Below, one piece after another: positions 34,649-44,451 of a stretch of DNA of 64,000 nucleotides. The notes under the pieces were generated by a model that searched no databases, was not told the DNA's origin, and worked only from the letters and a program-made list of their open reading frames with translations. The first letter of the stretch is position 1. Each line of letters starts with the position of its first letter. A program made the translations under genes and the position numbers. Source of the stretch: Desulfococcaceae bacterium (lineage in GTDB: Bacteria > Desulfobacterota > Desulfobacteria > Desulfobacterales > Desulfosalsimonadaceae); contig JAQYVU010000014.1 of NCBI GenBank assembly GCA_030145385.1, positions 1 through 64,000 of the forward strand, read 5' to 3'.

Positions 34649-35926
34649 ATGAAAGTGCTTTTAATATCCGCAAACACGGAAACCATCAACATGCCGGTGC
34701 TTCCGCTGGGTCTTGCCTTTGTAAATACGGCTCTTTTGGCGCAGGGGTTTGAAACAGAAATGGTCAACCTGATGGGTACGGCGGATGCTCAAAAACTCCT
34801 GGAAGAGACCATCAGCGGATTTCATCCGGATGCCATCGGCATTTCCGTTCGCAATATCGACACACAGGACATCAAAAGCCCGAAGTTCATGCTTGATCCT
34901 GTAAAGTCCATTATTTCATGGTGCCGGAAATATTCAAATGCTCCGGTTATCATCGGCGGTCCGGGTTACAGCATTTATCCGGAGGCCGCCCTCGATTACC
35001 TGGACGCGGACATGGGAGTCAAGGGGGAAGGCGAAACCGCTTTTCCCGAACTTTTGCGCAGGATTTCAGCCCACCAGCCAGTTTCAGACATTCCCGGCCT
35101 GTATCTGCCCCAAAAAGGCGCGCTCACCCCCCGGCAGTGCATCAGGCAGACAGCAAAAATCCATTTCCCGCTGCCCATTCACCTGCACATCCCGGATACG
35201 ATCGAAAAACAAGACCTGTGGATCCCGTTTCAGACCCGCCGGGGATGCCCCATGGATTGTTCCTATTGCTCCACCGGTGCCATTGAAGGACGGCTAATCC
35301 GCAAATTTTCAATAAAACAGGCCATTGAAACACTGGCCGCTTATACGGACGCCGGGTATAAGCAGTTTTTCTTTGTAGACAATACATTCAACCTGCCCCC
35401 TTCCTATGCGGAAGCACTGTGTGACGGGATCATATCCGAAAACCTGAACATTGACTGGCGATGTATTTTATACCCGTCCAAAATCAATGAACGCCTGGTG
35501 CAAAAAATGGCACGTGCCGGGTGCCGGGAAGTGTCGTTGGGATTTGAAAGCGGCTCCGACGAGATTCTCAAGCATTTTAATAAACGGTTTAACACATCAG
35601 ATATTCGTAAAACATCTGACATGCTCAAAAATTACGGCATTGCGCAACTGGGGTTCCTGATGCTCGGCGGCCCTGGGGAAACCCGGCAGACAGTGATGCA
35701 AAGCCTTGACTTTATGGATTCTTTAAATCCGGATGCGATGAAGATCACCACCGGGATAAGGATTTATCCGGACACATTGCTGGCGGAGATTGCCATAAAA
35801 GAAGGAATCATAAGTCCGGACGACAACCTGCTGATGCCGACATTTTATATCCGGAAAGAACTTGAAGACTGGCTGATTAAAACGATTTATTCATGGGTAA
35901 AAGGCAGGCCGAACTGTTTTTTTTAA
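34649..35926 (+). CDS. B12-binding-domain radical SAM protein
   Basis: The 425-residue protein has an N-terminal Rossmann-like cobalamin-binding domain (about 1-130; VLLISANTET, IGISVRN, VIIGGPGYS) that lacks the DxHxxG histidine, and a radical SAM domain from about 190 with the cluster motif CPMDCSYC in the required CxxxCxxC spacing. The rest contains the usual LGFESGSDEIL and LGGPGETRQT blocks. These enzymes make an adenosyl radical for methylation or ring chemistry; the substrate is not predictable. The chosen ATG follows AAAGGAAAA and starts the first beta strand. It is followed after 13 bases by an NTF2-like gene, probably in one operon. Confidence 0.88.
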   Translation: MKVLLISANTETINMPVLPLGLAFVNTALLAQGFETEMVNLMGTADAQKLLEETISGFHPDAIGISVRNIDTQDIKSPKFMLDPVKSIISWCRKYSNAPVIIGGPGYSIYPEAALDYLDADMGVKGEGETAFPELLRRISAHQPVSDIPGLYLPQKGALTPRQCIRQTAKIHFPLPIHLHIPDTIEKQDLWIPFQTRRGCPMDCSYCSTGAIEGRLIRKFSIKQAIETLAAYTDAGYKQFFFVDNTFNLPPSYAEALCDGIISENLNIDWRCILYPSKINERLVQKMARAGCREVSLGFESGSDEILKHFNKRFNTSDIRKTSDMLKNYGIAQLGFLMLGGPGETRQTVMQSLDFMDSLNPDAMKITTGIRIYPDTLLAEIAIKEGIISPDDNLLMPTFYIRKELEDWLIKTIYSWVKGRPNCFF

Positions 35927-35939
35927 AAAGGAGAAGAAT

Positions 35940-36347
35940 ATGATGACACCAGAACAGGCCAGAGAATTTGCCGCCCGCTGGCTCCCGGCATGGACCGGCA
36001 ACAACCCGGAAAAACTGACTGATTTTTATTCCGAAGATGCATTTTATCTTGATCCGGGAATCCCGGATGGTGTTCAGGGCAAAAAGAAACTCCTTGAATA
36101 TTTTACCAAACTGCTGGCCCAGAACCCGGAATGGATATGGACCCAGATCGAAGGAATCCCCATGCAAGGCGGGTTTTTAAATAAATGGCATGCAATCATT
36201 CCGGTTGGCAGGAAAAAACTTGAATTTGTCGGTGTTTGCTTTGTTCAAATGGATGAAAACGGATTGATAGGCCGCAATGAAGTATATTTTGACAGAACCA
36301 ATCTGTTTCTGGAAATTTTAAAACACAGGGCCAAAAAGCAGGATTAG
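35940..36347 (+). CDS. NTF2-like/SnoaL-like protein
   Basis: The 135-residue protein fits the cone-shaped NTF2 superfamily (SnoaL-like): an N-terminal helix (EQAREFAARWLPAW), NNPEKLTDFYSEDAFYLDPG, and a strand-rich C-terminal half. Relatives include polyketide cyclases, isomerases and many uncharacterised proteins. Strong ribosome site AAAAGGAGAAG. Placement after the radical SAM gene hints at a common pathway, but no substrate is evident. Confidence 0.8.
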   Translation: MMTPEQAREFAARWLPAWTGNNPEKLTDFYSEDAFYLDPGIPDGVQGKKKLLEYFTKLLAQNPEWIWTQIEGIPMQGGFLNKWHAIIPVGRKKLEFVGVCFVQMDENGLIGRNEVYFDRTNLFLEILKHRAKKQD

Positions 36348-36349
36348 CC

Positions 36350-36417
36350 CATTTGCTGTGTTATAAAGGGATCGCAGTAGCGCACTACAGCTTCACCCTT
36401 CATGCCTTACAAATGGA
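36350..36417 (+). repeat. Dispersed repeat family 2, copy 1
   Basis: CATTTGCTGTGTTATAAAGG at the left and ATGCCTTACAAATGG at the right give terminal inverted CATTTG/CAAATG. It begins three bases after the stop of the NTF2-like gene. Copies occur at 49654-49722 (minus) and 51308-51374 (plus). Confidence 0.8.
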
Positions 36418-36502
36418 CGAATCAACTGTTTTGGGGAAAGTGGATTGCATTATTGAAAATAAAAAGCAGAGTCACAGCAACTGATTAAAAAGGAAACATT
36501 CC

Positions 36503-38230
36503 ATGAAATCTATGGCTACCCGTATTATAATTGTATTTTCTCTGTTGATCTGTTTGACCGGCTGTGAGGACCGTCATGAAAAAGCCGCTTTTGAGAATAT
36601 TCAAACCGTGGATGCCTTAAAACAGCACAGCAAAGAATTTACAAAACGGGTGGAAAAAGTCACCGACGGGGTGTATGTGGCCATCGGCTTTGGATTGGCC
36701 AATTCCGTCCTGCTCGAAGGCGATGACGGTGTTGTTATTGTAGACACCATGGAATGTGTGGAAGCAGCCGGAAAAGTCCGAAAAGCGTTTGAACAGATCA
36801 CGCAAAAACCGGTCAAAGCCGTCATCTACACGCACAACCACGCAGACCATGTGTTCGGCGCATCCGTTTTTGCAGATGATCCATCCATTCCGGTTTATGC
36901 CCACGAATCCACCAGCGGATACATTGACCGGGTGGTCAGCATGCTGCGCCCGATTCTCACCCGTCGCAGTATGCGGATGTTCGGAAATTTTTTAGATGAA
37001 AACAGCCTGGTGAATTCCGGTATTGGTGCGCGCCTCAATTTAAACCAGGACAGCACCATCGGAATTGTCCGTCCAACCCGCATTTTTTCTGATGAACTCA
37101 CCGATACGGTTGCCGGCATACAATTTAAGCTGATTCATGTTCCCGGAGAAACCAATGACCAGATCCTTGTCTGGCTGCCGGACAAAAAAGTGCTGCTGCC
37201 CGGGGACAATATTTACAAGACGTTTCCCAACCTGTATACCATCCGGGGCACCATGTACCGGGATGTCAAACAATGGGTGAACAGCCTGGATAAAATGCGC
37301 GCCCTGAAACCGGAATATCTGGTCCCCTGCCATACCGGCCCGATCGCCGGCGCGGACAATATCTATCGGGTGCTCACGGATTACCGCGACGGCATTGCTT
37401 ATGTGCATGATCAAACCATCCGGGGCATCAACCTGGGCCTGACGCCGGATGAACTGGTGGAAACCATACACCTGCCGACTCACCTGGCGGATTCACCCTA
37501 TTTGCAGGAATTTTACGGAACCGTTGCCTGGTCCGTGCGATCCATCTTTGACGGCAACCTGGGATGGTTTGACGGCAACCCCTCAAAGCTGTTTCCCCTG
37601 CCACCGGATGAACGAGCCCGGAATATTGCCAAACTGGCCGGCGGCGGAGATGAACTGCAGCTTAAGGCGGAACAGGCCTTTACTGACGGAGATTATCAAT
37701 GGGCGATTGAACTCACGGACTACCTGGTGCGGCTGACCCCAAACAGTAAAAGTGCGGCCGATCTGAGAGTGAAAACGCTGATTGCGCTGGGTGAAAAGCA
37801 GAGCAACCCCAATGCCCGGCATTATTACCTGACCTGTGCCGCGGAACTGGGCCAGGGACTCACCATTCACCAGCAGGGAAACCCCACCCCGGAAATGGTG
37901 CATTCGTTTCCCATGGCCCGGTTTTTTGATTCTCTGGCCGTAAATCTGGACCCTGAAAAAAGCGCGGATGTCCAACAAACCGTACAGTTCATTTTTCCGG
38001 ACAGCAATGAAAACTACTTTGTCCGGATCCGGCGCGGCGCAACCGAAATTCAGCCTGAACTGGCGGATACCCCGAACATTACCGTTACGGTGGACTCCAA
38101 AATATTCAAGGAAATGCTGGGAAAACTACGAAACCCCATCACCACCATTGCCACGGAATTTGACATTGACGGCGGCAAGGTGGCGTTTTTAAAATTCATG
38201 GCCATGTTTGACCCGGCGTATGAGGAATAA
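36503..38230 (+). CDS. Alkylsulfatase-like metallo-beta-lactamase lipoprotein
   Basis: The 575-residue protein has a lipoprotein signal (LTGC, Cys near 21). The N-terminal metallo-beta-lactamase domain contains THNHADHVFG (dinuclear metal site) and later zinc ligands in VPCHTGPIAGA; a middle alkylsulfatase dimerisation region and a C-terminal SCP2-like domain (from about 450) complete the SdsA1/BDS1 architecture. Such enzymes hydrolyse primary alkyl sulfates such as dodecyl sulfate to alcohol and sulfate. The length is slightly below the family norm and the enzyme appears membrane anchored rather than freely periplasmic. Activity is inferred from family only. Confidence 0.85.
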   Translation: MKSMATRIIIVFSLLICLTGCEDRHEKAAFENIQTVDALKQHSKEFTKRVEKVTDGVYVAIGFGLANSVLLEGDDGVVIVDTMECVEAAGKVRKAFEQITQKPVKAVIYTHNHADHVFGASVFADDPSIPVYAHESTSGYIDRVVSMLRPILTRRSMRMFGNFLDENSLVNSGIGARLNLNQDSTIGIVRPTRIFSDELTDTVAGIQFKLIHVPGETNDQILVWLPDKKVLLPGDNIYKTFPNLYTIRGTMYRDVKQWVNSLDKMRALKPEYLVPCHTGPIAGADNIYRVLTDYRDGIAYVHDQTIRGINLGLTPDELVETIHLPTHLADSPYLQEFYGTVAWSVRSIFDGNLGWFDGNPSKLFPLPPDERARNIAKLAGGGDELQLKAEQAFTDGDYQWAIELTDYLVRLTPNSKSAADLRVKTLIALGEKQSNPNARHYYLTCAAELGQGLTIHQQGNPTPEMVHSFPMARFFDSLAVNLDPEKSADVQQTVQFIFPDSNENYFVRIRRGATEIQPELADTPNITVTVDSKIFKEMLGKLRNPITTIATEFDIDGGKVAFLKFMAMFDPAYEE

Positions 38231-38522
38231 GGAGAGAACCCGGTCACCATAGGAATTGTTTTGACCCGGGTGTCATAAATTGCTTGAAGGTCTTCCGGAT
38301 CCTAAGGCGGCATATTCTTTTCCGTTCCGGCATCTAAGTCGTGTGATAATAGCTTGTCAATAGATCATTAAGCTGTTATTTTTTATGATAAAAAAAAATC
38401 CAGACTCTGCAATAATTGATTTTAAACCGGAAATTCGTAAATTCGGGCTTCATAGCCTATTCAACTGGCAAATAAACCTGAGGCCATCTGTCAGTTAACA
38501 CGGAATAAAAAGAGTTTTACCC
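38231..38522. other. Intergenic region upstream of the efflux operon
   Basis: An imperfect hairpin (ACCCGGTCA with TGACCCGGGT, 38238-38271) follows the alkylsulfatase-like gene and may be a terminator. The remaining 250 bases are AT-rich and should hold the promoter of the efflux operon. No gene is supported. Confidence 0.55.
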
Positions 38523-40001
38523 ATGCGAATAAACTATTGGATTGTATCGGTTCTAACGCTGCTGCTTTTATCCGGCTGCAGCCCATTTAAACAATACTCG
38601 GCTACTGACATCCGTGAGGAATATTCGGATTCCGGAGCATTACTGACAAGATTTGAATCCAGATCAAAGACATTTGGGGATGAGGAAACCCGACTGCCGG
38701 CTAAGGCCAAAACCGATTTGAATGATCCGCTGACGATCACCCAGGTCATCGATATAACGGTTTCAAAAAATCCCAACTTGCAGCAGGCAATTCATCGTAT
38801 TGCCCAGGCAAAGGCCATGAAAGATCTTGCGGATGCAGCTTTTTGGCCGGTTTTGGGCGTTTATACGGAATATACACAGGGAGATGCGCCCTCTGCCTAT
38901 TTGTTTAAAACGATCGACCAGCGAAAACTACCGCCCAATTCTAATTTCAATGATCCCGGCTGGTTTGAAAACTATGAATCCGGTATCTCGGCACGCATGA
39001 ATTTGTTTAACGGCGGCAGGGACTTCTTAGGTCTCAGTATGTCCGAACAGGCGGTCGACATTTCAGACCTGGACCGCCAATCCGTTGAAAATGACCTTAA
39101 AGCGCGTGTAATCAGCGCTTTTTATGATACACTGGCCGCCCGGGAGTTTGTTGAAATCGCTGAAGAATCCGTTGCATCTGTATCCGGGCAACTAAGGATC
39201 ATCCAGGTGCAGTATGCGGGCGGCGGGGCATTGAAATCGGATGTGCTGTCTCTGGAAGTCCGCCTGGCACAGGCGAAAGAATCGCTGGTGATGAGCCGCA
39301 ACAGCTTTAAACTGCTGATGGCTTCGCTTGCGAATCTCATGGGTATTGACCCCGTCGAATTATCCCAAGAAACGGGACTGCTCGCCAAGCCCGGCGATAT
39401 GTTTATCAACGTACCGGAAACATATGAGGAAGGGCTTATATATGCGCTTTCCCATCGGCCTGAACTGGAAAAAATAAGAAAACAGCTGATTAAGACACGG
39501 ATGGGTGTTGATGCGGCAAAAACCGGTTACCTGCCCCGTGTGGACCTAATGGGTAAATATTATGTGGATGACCCGAGCATGGAATACGACCGGAATCGTG
39601 AAAACTGGACTGCTGCAGTAATGTTCAACTGGGAGTTATTTACAGGCCTTTCCACAAAGGCCGGGATTCGTAAAGCCGATGCTGTTGTTCGCGAAACGCT
39701 GGCTGCCGATCGTCAGGTCACCCTTGGCGTGAAGCTCGATGTTAAGACTTCTTACCTGAACCTTGAAGCAGCTGAAGCGAGATATGAGGTTGCGGCAAGC
39801 AGCGTAGAAAGCGCTGCAGAATCATATCGACTGGTAAAGGAACACTACAAAGGCGGAATGGTAACGATCACCCGCTACCTGGAGGCTGAACTGGATCTTA
39901 ACCGGTCGCGGATTCGATCAACTGCCGCATATTATGATAAAATAAAAGCGGTTGCCGAATGCGCCCGTGCCATTGGTAAATGGGTCGGCCAAAATCAATA
40001 A
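38523..40001 (+). CDS. TolC-family outer-membrane efflux lipoprotein
   Basis: The 492-residue protein has a lipoprotein signal (LLSGC, Cys near 19) and the outer-membrane efflux protein layout with long coiled helices and two homologous halves; the pattern NPNLQQAIHRIAQAKA and the later RPELEKIRKQL are typical. It is the outer-membrane channel of a tripartite RND pump. The adaptor and pump genes follow, the adaptor starting 13 bases after the stop. No clear ribosome site is visible immediately upstream of ATG 38523. Confidence 0.9.
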   Translation: MRINYWIVSVLTLLLLSGCSPFKQYSATDIREEYSDSGALLTRFESRSKTFGDEETRLPAKAKTDLNDPLTITQVIDITVSKNPNLQQAIHRIAQAKAMKDLADAAFWPVLGVYTEYTQGDAPSAYLFKTIDQRKLPPNSNFNDPGWFENYESGISARMNLFNGGRDFLGLSMSEQAVDISDLDRQSVENDLKARVISAFYDTLAAREFVEIAEESVASVSGQLRIIQVQYAGGGALKSDVLSLEVRLAQAKESLVMSRNSFKLLMASLANLMGIDPVELSQETGLLAKPGDMFINVPETYEEGLIYALSHRPELEKIRKQLIKTRMGVDAAKTGYLPRVDLMGKYYVDDPSMEYDRNRENWTAAVMFNWELFTGLSTKAGIRKADAVVRETLAADRQVTLGVKLDVKTSYLNLEAAEARYEVAASSVESAAESYRLVKEHYKGGMVTITRYLEAELDLNRSRIRSTAAYYDKIKAVAECARAIGKWVGQNQ

Positions 40002-40014
40002 AACCTGGAAAAAG

Positions 40015-41184
40015 ATGATGATTGTCATGAAAAATAAAAAATGGATTATCGTTTTAGCGATTATAAGTCTTGGTGTTATTTTAGCATTTTTTTTCTTTTG
40101 GAACGCTTCCGGAGACAACATACGCCCCGGGGTGACCGGACCGGGGAAAACGCCTGACCTGAAGGCTGTTAAAACTGTCAAAGCAGAACTTTCAAGGGTG
40201 ACCGAGTGGTATGACGCAGTGGGTACGGTTCAGCCGAGAACCCAGGCCCGGATCGAGTCGCAGGTGGCCGGCCAGGTAAATGATGTACGTGTCAATGCCG
40301 GTGACGAGATTGTTAATGGGCAATTGCTGGTCGTTGTTGATGATCGCCAGATGCAAGCCAGATTATCGCAGGCTATGCAGTCCCTGAAATCATCAGTTTC
40401 CCAAAAAGAACAGGCCAGACAGGCGGTTAATGCGGCTGAAGCGGCTTTTAACGAGGCGGATTCTTCTTATAAGCGGGTAAAAAAATTTTTTGAGGCTGAT
40501 GCCGCCACGAAACAGGATCTGGAACAGGCCCACTCTCGCTATCTTCAGGCTCAGGCCGCAATGAAGCGTTCAGAAGACGGTCTTTCAGGCGCCTCCGCCG
40601 GTGTTCGGATGGCCGAAGAAATGGTGCAGGAAGCGCAAATCGGACTGGGGTATACAAAAATAAAGGCCCCGTCTGACGGGAAGGTATTACAGCGGCTGGT
40701 GGATCCCGGAGACCTTGCGATGCCGGGAAAACCATTGCTGCTGCTTCGGACAACCGGGGGACTGAGACTTGAAGCATATGTGCGCGAAAGCCTGATTCGG
40801 GAAGTCCATCCCGGAATCACCCTGCGTGTGGAGTTGACCACCCTCAAGCAGCGTGTTGAGGCACAGGTGGAGGAATTAATACCATACGCGGATCCATTGA
40901 CCCGGACATTTCTGGTCAAAGCAACGCTCCCGGATATCGCCGGACTGTATCCGGGTATGTACGGCAAGCTTTTGATCCCATACAAGGAAGCAGATATCGT
41001 CCTTATTCCCAAAGATACAGTGGATCAAGTCGGCCAAATGGAACTTGTTATGGTCAGGACAGCTGACAAGTGGGTTCGGCGGTATATTAAAACCGGAAAG
41101 GATTACGGAGATAAGGTAGAAGTGCTGTCCGGGCTGTCAGGCAATGAAACACTGCGGGTAAAGGAGTCGGGAAATGACGCATAA
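40015..41184 (+). CDS. RND efflux periplasmic adaptor (HlyD/MFP family)
   Basis: The 389-residue protein has an N-terminal membrane anchor (IIVLAIISLGVILAFFFFW), a lipoyl/biotin-like segment (GTVQPRTQARIESQVAGQV), a long coiled-coil hairpin (about 120-190) and beta-barrel domains ending with a membrane-proximal part. It connects the inner-membrane pump with the TolC channel. Three possible ATGs lie at 40015, 40018 and 40027; I use 40015, which has GGAAAAAG just upstream. Its last codons overlap the pump start by eleven bases. Confidence 0.9.
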   Translation: MMIVMKNKKWIIVLAIISLGVILAFFFFWNASGDNIRPGVTGPGKTPDLKAVKTVKAELSRVTEWYDAVGTVQPRTQARIESQVAGQVNDVRVNAGDEIVNGQLLVVVDDRQMQARLSQAMQSLKSSVSQKEQARQAVNAAEAAFNEADSSYKRVKKFFEADAATKQDLEQAHSRYLQAQAAMKRSEDGLSGASAGVRMAEEMVQEAQIGLGYTKIKAPSDGKVLQRLVDPGDLAMPGKPLLLLRTTGGLRLEAYVRESLIREVHPGITLRVELTTLKQRVEAQVEELIPYADPLTRTFLVKATLPDIAGLYPGMYGKLLIPYKEADIVLIPKDTVDQVGQMELVMVRTADKWVRRYIKTGKDYGDKVEVLSGLSGNETLRVKESGNDA

Positions 41185-44100
41185 CGGAAACGAAAGTGTT
41201 CCCGGCGGTCTGATTTCCGGCATGGTAAGGCCTTTTCTTGATGGCAAACCGGCCATTATCTTATTGATTGTTTCTTTATGCCTGGGCTTTGCAGCTGTTA
41301 TCATGACCCCGAGAGAAGAGGATCCTCAGATCATCGTGCCGCTGGCGGATATCTATGTTCAGGCCCCCGGGGCAACCCCGGAAGAAGTTGAAAAACTGGT
41401 CGCCACCCCTCTGGAGCGTCTTTTATGGCAGATTGACGGGGTTGAATATGTGTATTCCATGTCCCGTAAAGATCTGGCAATCGTGACGGTTCGCTTTTTT
41501 GTGGGCGAGGACAGGGAAGAATCTTTAGTTAAACTGCACAACCAGATCAACATGCATATTGATCAGGTGCCGCCCATTGTTCGCGGATGGGTGATCAAGC
41601 CTGTTGAGATTGATGACGTTCCGATCGTCAACCTGACGCTGTATTCACAGCAATACAACGATCATGAACTCCGGCGCATAGGTGAAGAAGTCCTGTCGCG
41701 GCTATCCCAGCTTGAAGATATTTCCAGAACCCGGATAACCGGAGGCCGTCAACGGGAAATTCGCGTTGAACCCCAGCCCGAACTAATGAACGGTTATCAT
41801 ATTTCGTTGCTCCAGATTCAACAGGCGCTGCAGAGTGCAGATGCGGCGGTTACTGCGGGTCATATTGATCGGTTTAACAAAAATTTTCAGGTCAGCACCA
41901 ATTCATTTCTGCAGTCCGTTGATGATGTAAAATCGCTTGTCGTTGGCGTGCACATGGGAAGACCGGTTTACCTGCGTGATTTGTCAAAAATCACCGACGG
42001 ACCGGCTGAGGCTGAAACATATACCCGCTTCGGCTATTCCCACCGCTTTCGCCAGGAAAATTCAATGTCGGATCATCCTTCGGACTATCCGGCTGTCACA
42101 CTTTCGCTGGCTAAGAAACCCGGAACCAATGCGGTGGATGTTTCAAATAACATCCTGGCCATGGTTGACGAGTTGAAAGAAAGTGTTCTTCCCGAAGATG
42201 TGGAGGTCGTCGTCACCCGAAACTACGGTTATTCTGCACAGGAAAAGGTCAATAACCTTTTGAGCTCTCTGGGATTTGCCGTGCTTACCGTTGTTGCTCT
42301 GCTTGCTTTTACGCTTGGCTGGCGCGAGGCGCTGGTTGTGGCTGTAGCCGTACCGGTGAGTTTCAGTCTGGCGCTTTTTGTGAATTATCTTTTTGGTTAT
42401 ACTATTAACCGGGTGACGCTTTTTGCCCTGATCCTCTCACTGGGGCTGGTGGTTGACGATCCGATTACCAATGTGGACAACATTCAGCGGCATATATTTG
42501 CCGGCCGGCGAAAACCGTTTTTTGCCACTCTTTTTGCCGTAAATGAGGTGCTGCCGCCGGTGATCATGTCAACCATCGCCATTATCATTTCGTTTGTCCC
42601 GCTTTTTTTTATTACCGGCATGATGGGCCCGTATATGGGCCCCATGTCGGTTAATGTGCCATTGACGGTCATTTTTTCAACGGTTTGCGCGCTCACCATT
42701 GTTCCCTGGATGACCTATGCGCTGTTGAAGAATCATCCGCTGCCCGGCGATCCGTTGCCAGATGATCCGGCAGCAGGCGCCACGGGAAGTGAAAAAGGTA
42801 CGCCGGCATGGATTTCGAATACATACCGTAAACTCGTTATCCCGTTTCTTAACTCCCGCCCCAGACGTTACATGCTTTTGATCGGGATTCTGGTTTTAAT
42901 GGGATTTTCAGTGTCTCTTGTTTTTTTACGGCTGGTTCCGCTAAAAATGCTGCCCTTTGATAACAAGAATGAATTCCAGGTAGTTATTGATATGCCGGAG
43001 GGCACTTCGCTTGAATCCACTGATGCCGTGGTTCGGGAATTTGAGGAGTATCTGCGGCATGTCAGTGAGGTGAATAATTTTGCTTCATATGTAGGCACTG
43101 CCTCGCCCATGGATTTTAACGGAATGGTCCGTCATTATTACCTGCGCCAGGGATCACATCTTGCGGATATCCGGGTAAACCTGGCGCTCAAAAGCCGGCG
43201 GGATCAGCAGAGCCATGCGATTGTTTTACGTTTGAGAAATGATCTGACGGACATCGCTCAGCGCAATAATGCGAAGATACAGGTTGTTGAAGTGCCGCCC
43301 GGACCGCCGGTGCTGGCGACCATTGTTACTGAAATTTACGGCACACCGGATAAGTCCTATGATGAATTGATTGCAGCTGCCGGTCATATTAAACGGATTA
43401 TGGGCCAGGAACCCAATGTGGTGGATATTGATGACATGACTGCCATGCCGCATGAACGAATTGACTTTATAGTAGATCGTGAAAAAGCAGCTCTAAATGG
43501 CGTATCCACCCAGGCTATTATCCATGCGCTGAAAATAGCCGTGGGAGGAGATTTCCCGGCAACCGTGCATGCACCTGATGAACGCCAGCCGCTGAAGGTC
43601 AAATTGATTTTGCCACGCAAAAGCCGAAGCAGTATGTCCGCACTCACGCAGATTCCCATTTCCGGTGCAGATGGGAAACTGGTTCCCCTCGCCGAACTGG
43701 TCGAGATTGATCGCACCGCTAATGCCCGGACCATTTACCATAAAAATCTGGACCGGGTGGTGTATGTTGTGTCTGAAGTTGCCGGGCGAGCACCTGTGGA
43801 ATCAATCCTTGGCATGCAGAAAAGCCTTTCCGGAAATCCATTGCCTGCCGGCATTCGTGCGGAATGGGCCGGTGAAGGGGAATGGAAAATTACGCTGCGG
43901 GTTTTTCGGGATATGGGTATTGCATTTGCTGCAGCCCTTGTGGGTATATATATTCTGATGACCATGCAGACCAATTCTTTTTTGATGCCGGTCCTGATCA
44001 TGATGGCCATACCGCTCACTCTAATCGGCATTATGCCGGGTTTCTGGCTGCTGAATCTTATATCCGGTAAAATGGTCGGCGGTTACAATGATATGGTGTT

Positions 44101-44434
44101 CTTAACCGCTACGAGCATGATCGGTATGATTGCTTTAGGCGGCATTGTAATCCGCAACTCTCTGGTGCTGATCGAATTTATACAGGATGCATTGAAAAAT
44201 GATGTTCCGGTCAAGGAAGCAATCCTACAGAGCGGTGAGCTTCGGATGCGGCCTATTTTATTGACTGCCGCAACAACCGCTCTTGGTGCCTGGCCGATTA
44301 CCCTGGATCCCATATTTTCAGGACTTGCCTGGGCGCTGATATTCGGCCTTTTTGCCTCTACACTGTTTACCCTGCTGGTCATACCGGTCACTTATTATGC
44401 ATTGTACGGCCAGAATTTAAAAAAGGCATCGTAA
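41174..44434 (+). CDS. RND multidrug/solute efflux pump permease
   Basis: The 1086-residue protein is an AcrB-type RND permease with twelve predicted helices, two large periplasmic loops and the repeated DDPITNVDNIQRHI block in the fourth-helix region; VPLADIYVQAPGATPEEVE is the familiar porter-domain start. Substrates cannot be read; the family includes multidrug and biocide pumps. It overlaps the adaptor gene by eleven bases, and three stress-associated genes follow on the same strand, so export may be linked to stress. Confidence 0.93.
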   Translation: MTHNGNESVPGGLISGMVRPFLDGKPAIILLIVSLCLGFAAVIMTPREEDPQIIVPLADIYVQAPGATPEEVEKLVATPLERLLWQIDGVEYVYSMSRKDLAIVTVRFFVGEDREESLVKLHNQINMHIDQVPPIVRGWVIKPVEIDDVPIVNLTLYSQQYNDHELRRIGEEVLSRLSQLEDISRTRITGGRQREIRVEPQPELMNGYHISLLQIQQALQSADAAVTAGHIDRFNKNFQVSTNSFLQSVDDVKSLVVGVHMGRPVYLRDLSKITDGPAEAETYTRFGYSHRFRQENSMSDHPSDYPAVTLSLAKKPGTNAVDVSNNILAMVDELKESVLPEDVEVVVTRNYGYSAQEKVNNLLSSLGFAVLTVVALLAFTLGWREALVVAVAVPVSFSLALFVNYLFGYTINRVTLFALILSLGLVVDDPITNVDNIQRHIFAGRRKPFFATLFAVNEVLPPVIMSTIAIIISFVPLFFITGMMGPYMGPMSVNVPLTVIFSTVCALTIVPWMTYALLKNHPLPGDPLPDDPAAGATGSEKGTPAWISNTYRKLVIPFLNSRPRRYMLLIGILVLMGFSVSLVFLRLVPLKMLPFDNKNEFQVVIDMPEGTSLESTDAVVREFEEYLRHVSEVNNFASYVGTASPMDFNGMVRHYYLRQGSHLADIRVNLALKSRRDQQSHAIVLRLRNDLTDIAQRNNAKIQVVEVPPGPPVLATIVTEIYGTPDKSYDELIAAAGHIKRIMGQEPNVVDIDDMTAMPHERIDFIVDREKAALNGVSTQAIIHALKIAVGGDFPATVHAPDERQPLKVKLILPRKSRSSMSALTQIPISGADGKLVPLAELVEIDRTANARTIYHKNLDRVVYVVSEVAGRAPVESILGMQKSLSGNPLPAGIRAEWAGEGEWKITLRVFRDMGIAFAAALVGIYILMTMQTNSFLMPVLIMMAIPLTLIGIMPGFWLLNLISGKMVGGYNDMVFLTATSMIGMIALGGIVIRNSLVLIEFIQDALKNDVPVKEAILQSGELRMRPILLTAATTALGAWPITLDPIFSGLAWALIFGLFASTLFTLLVIPVTYYALYGQNLKKAS

Positions 44435-44451
44435 CATTGAAAGGGAAAATT

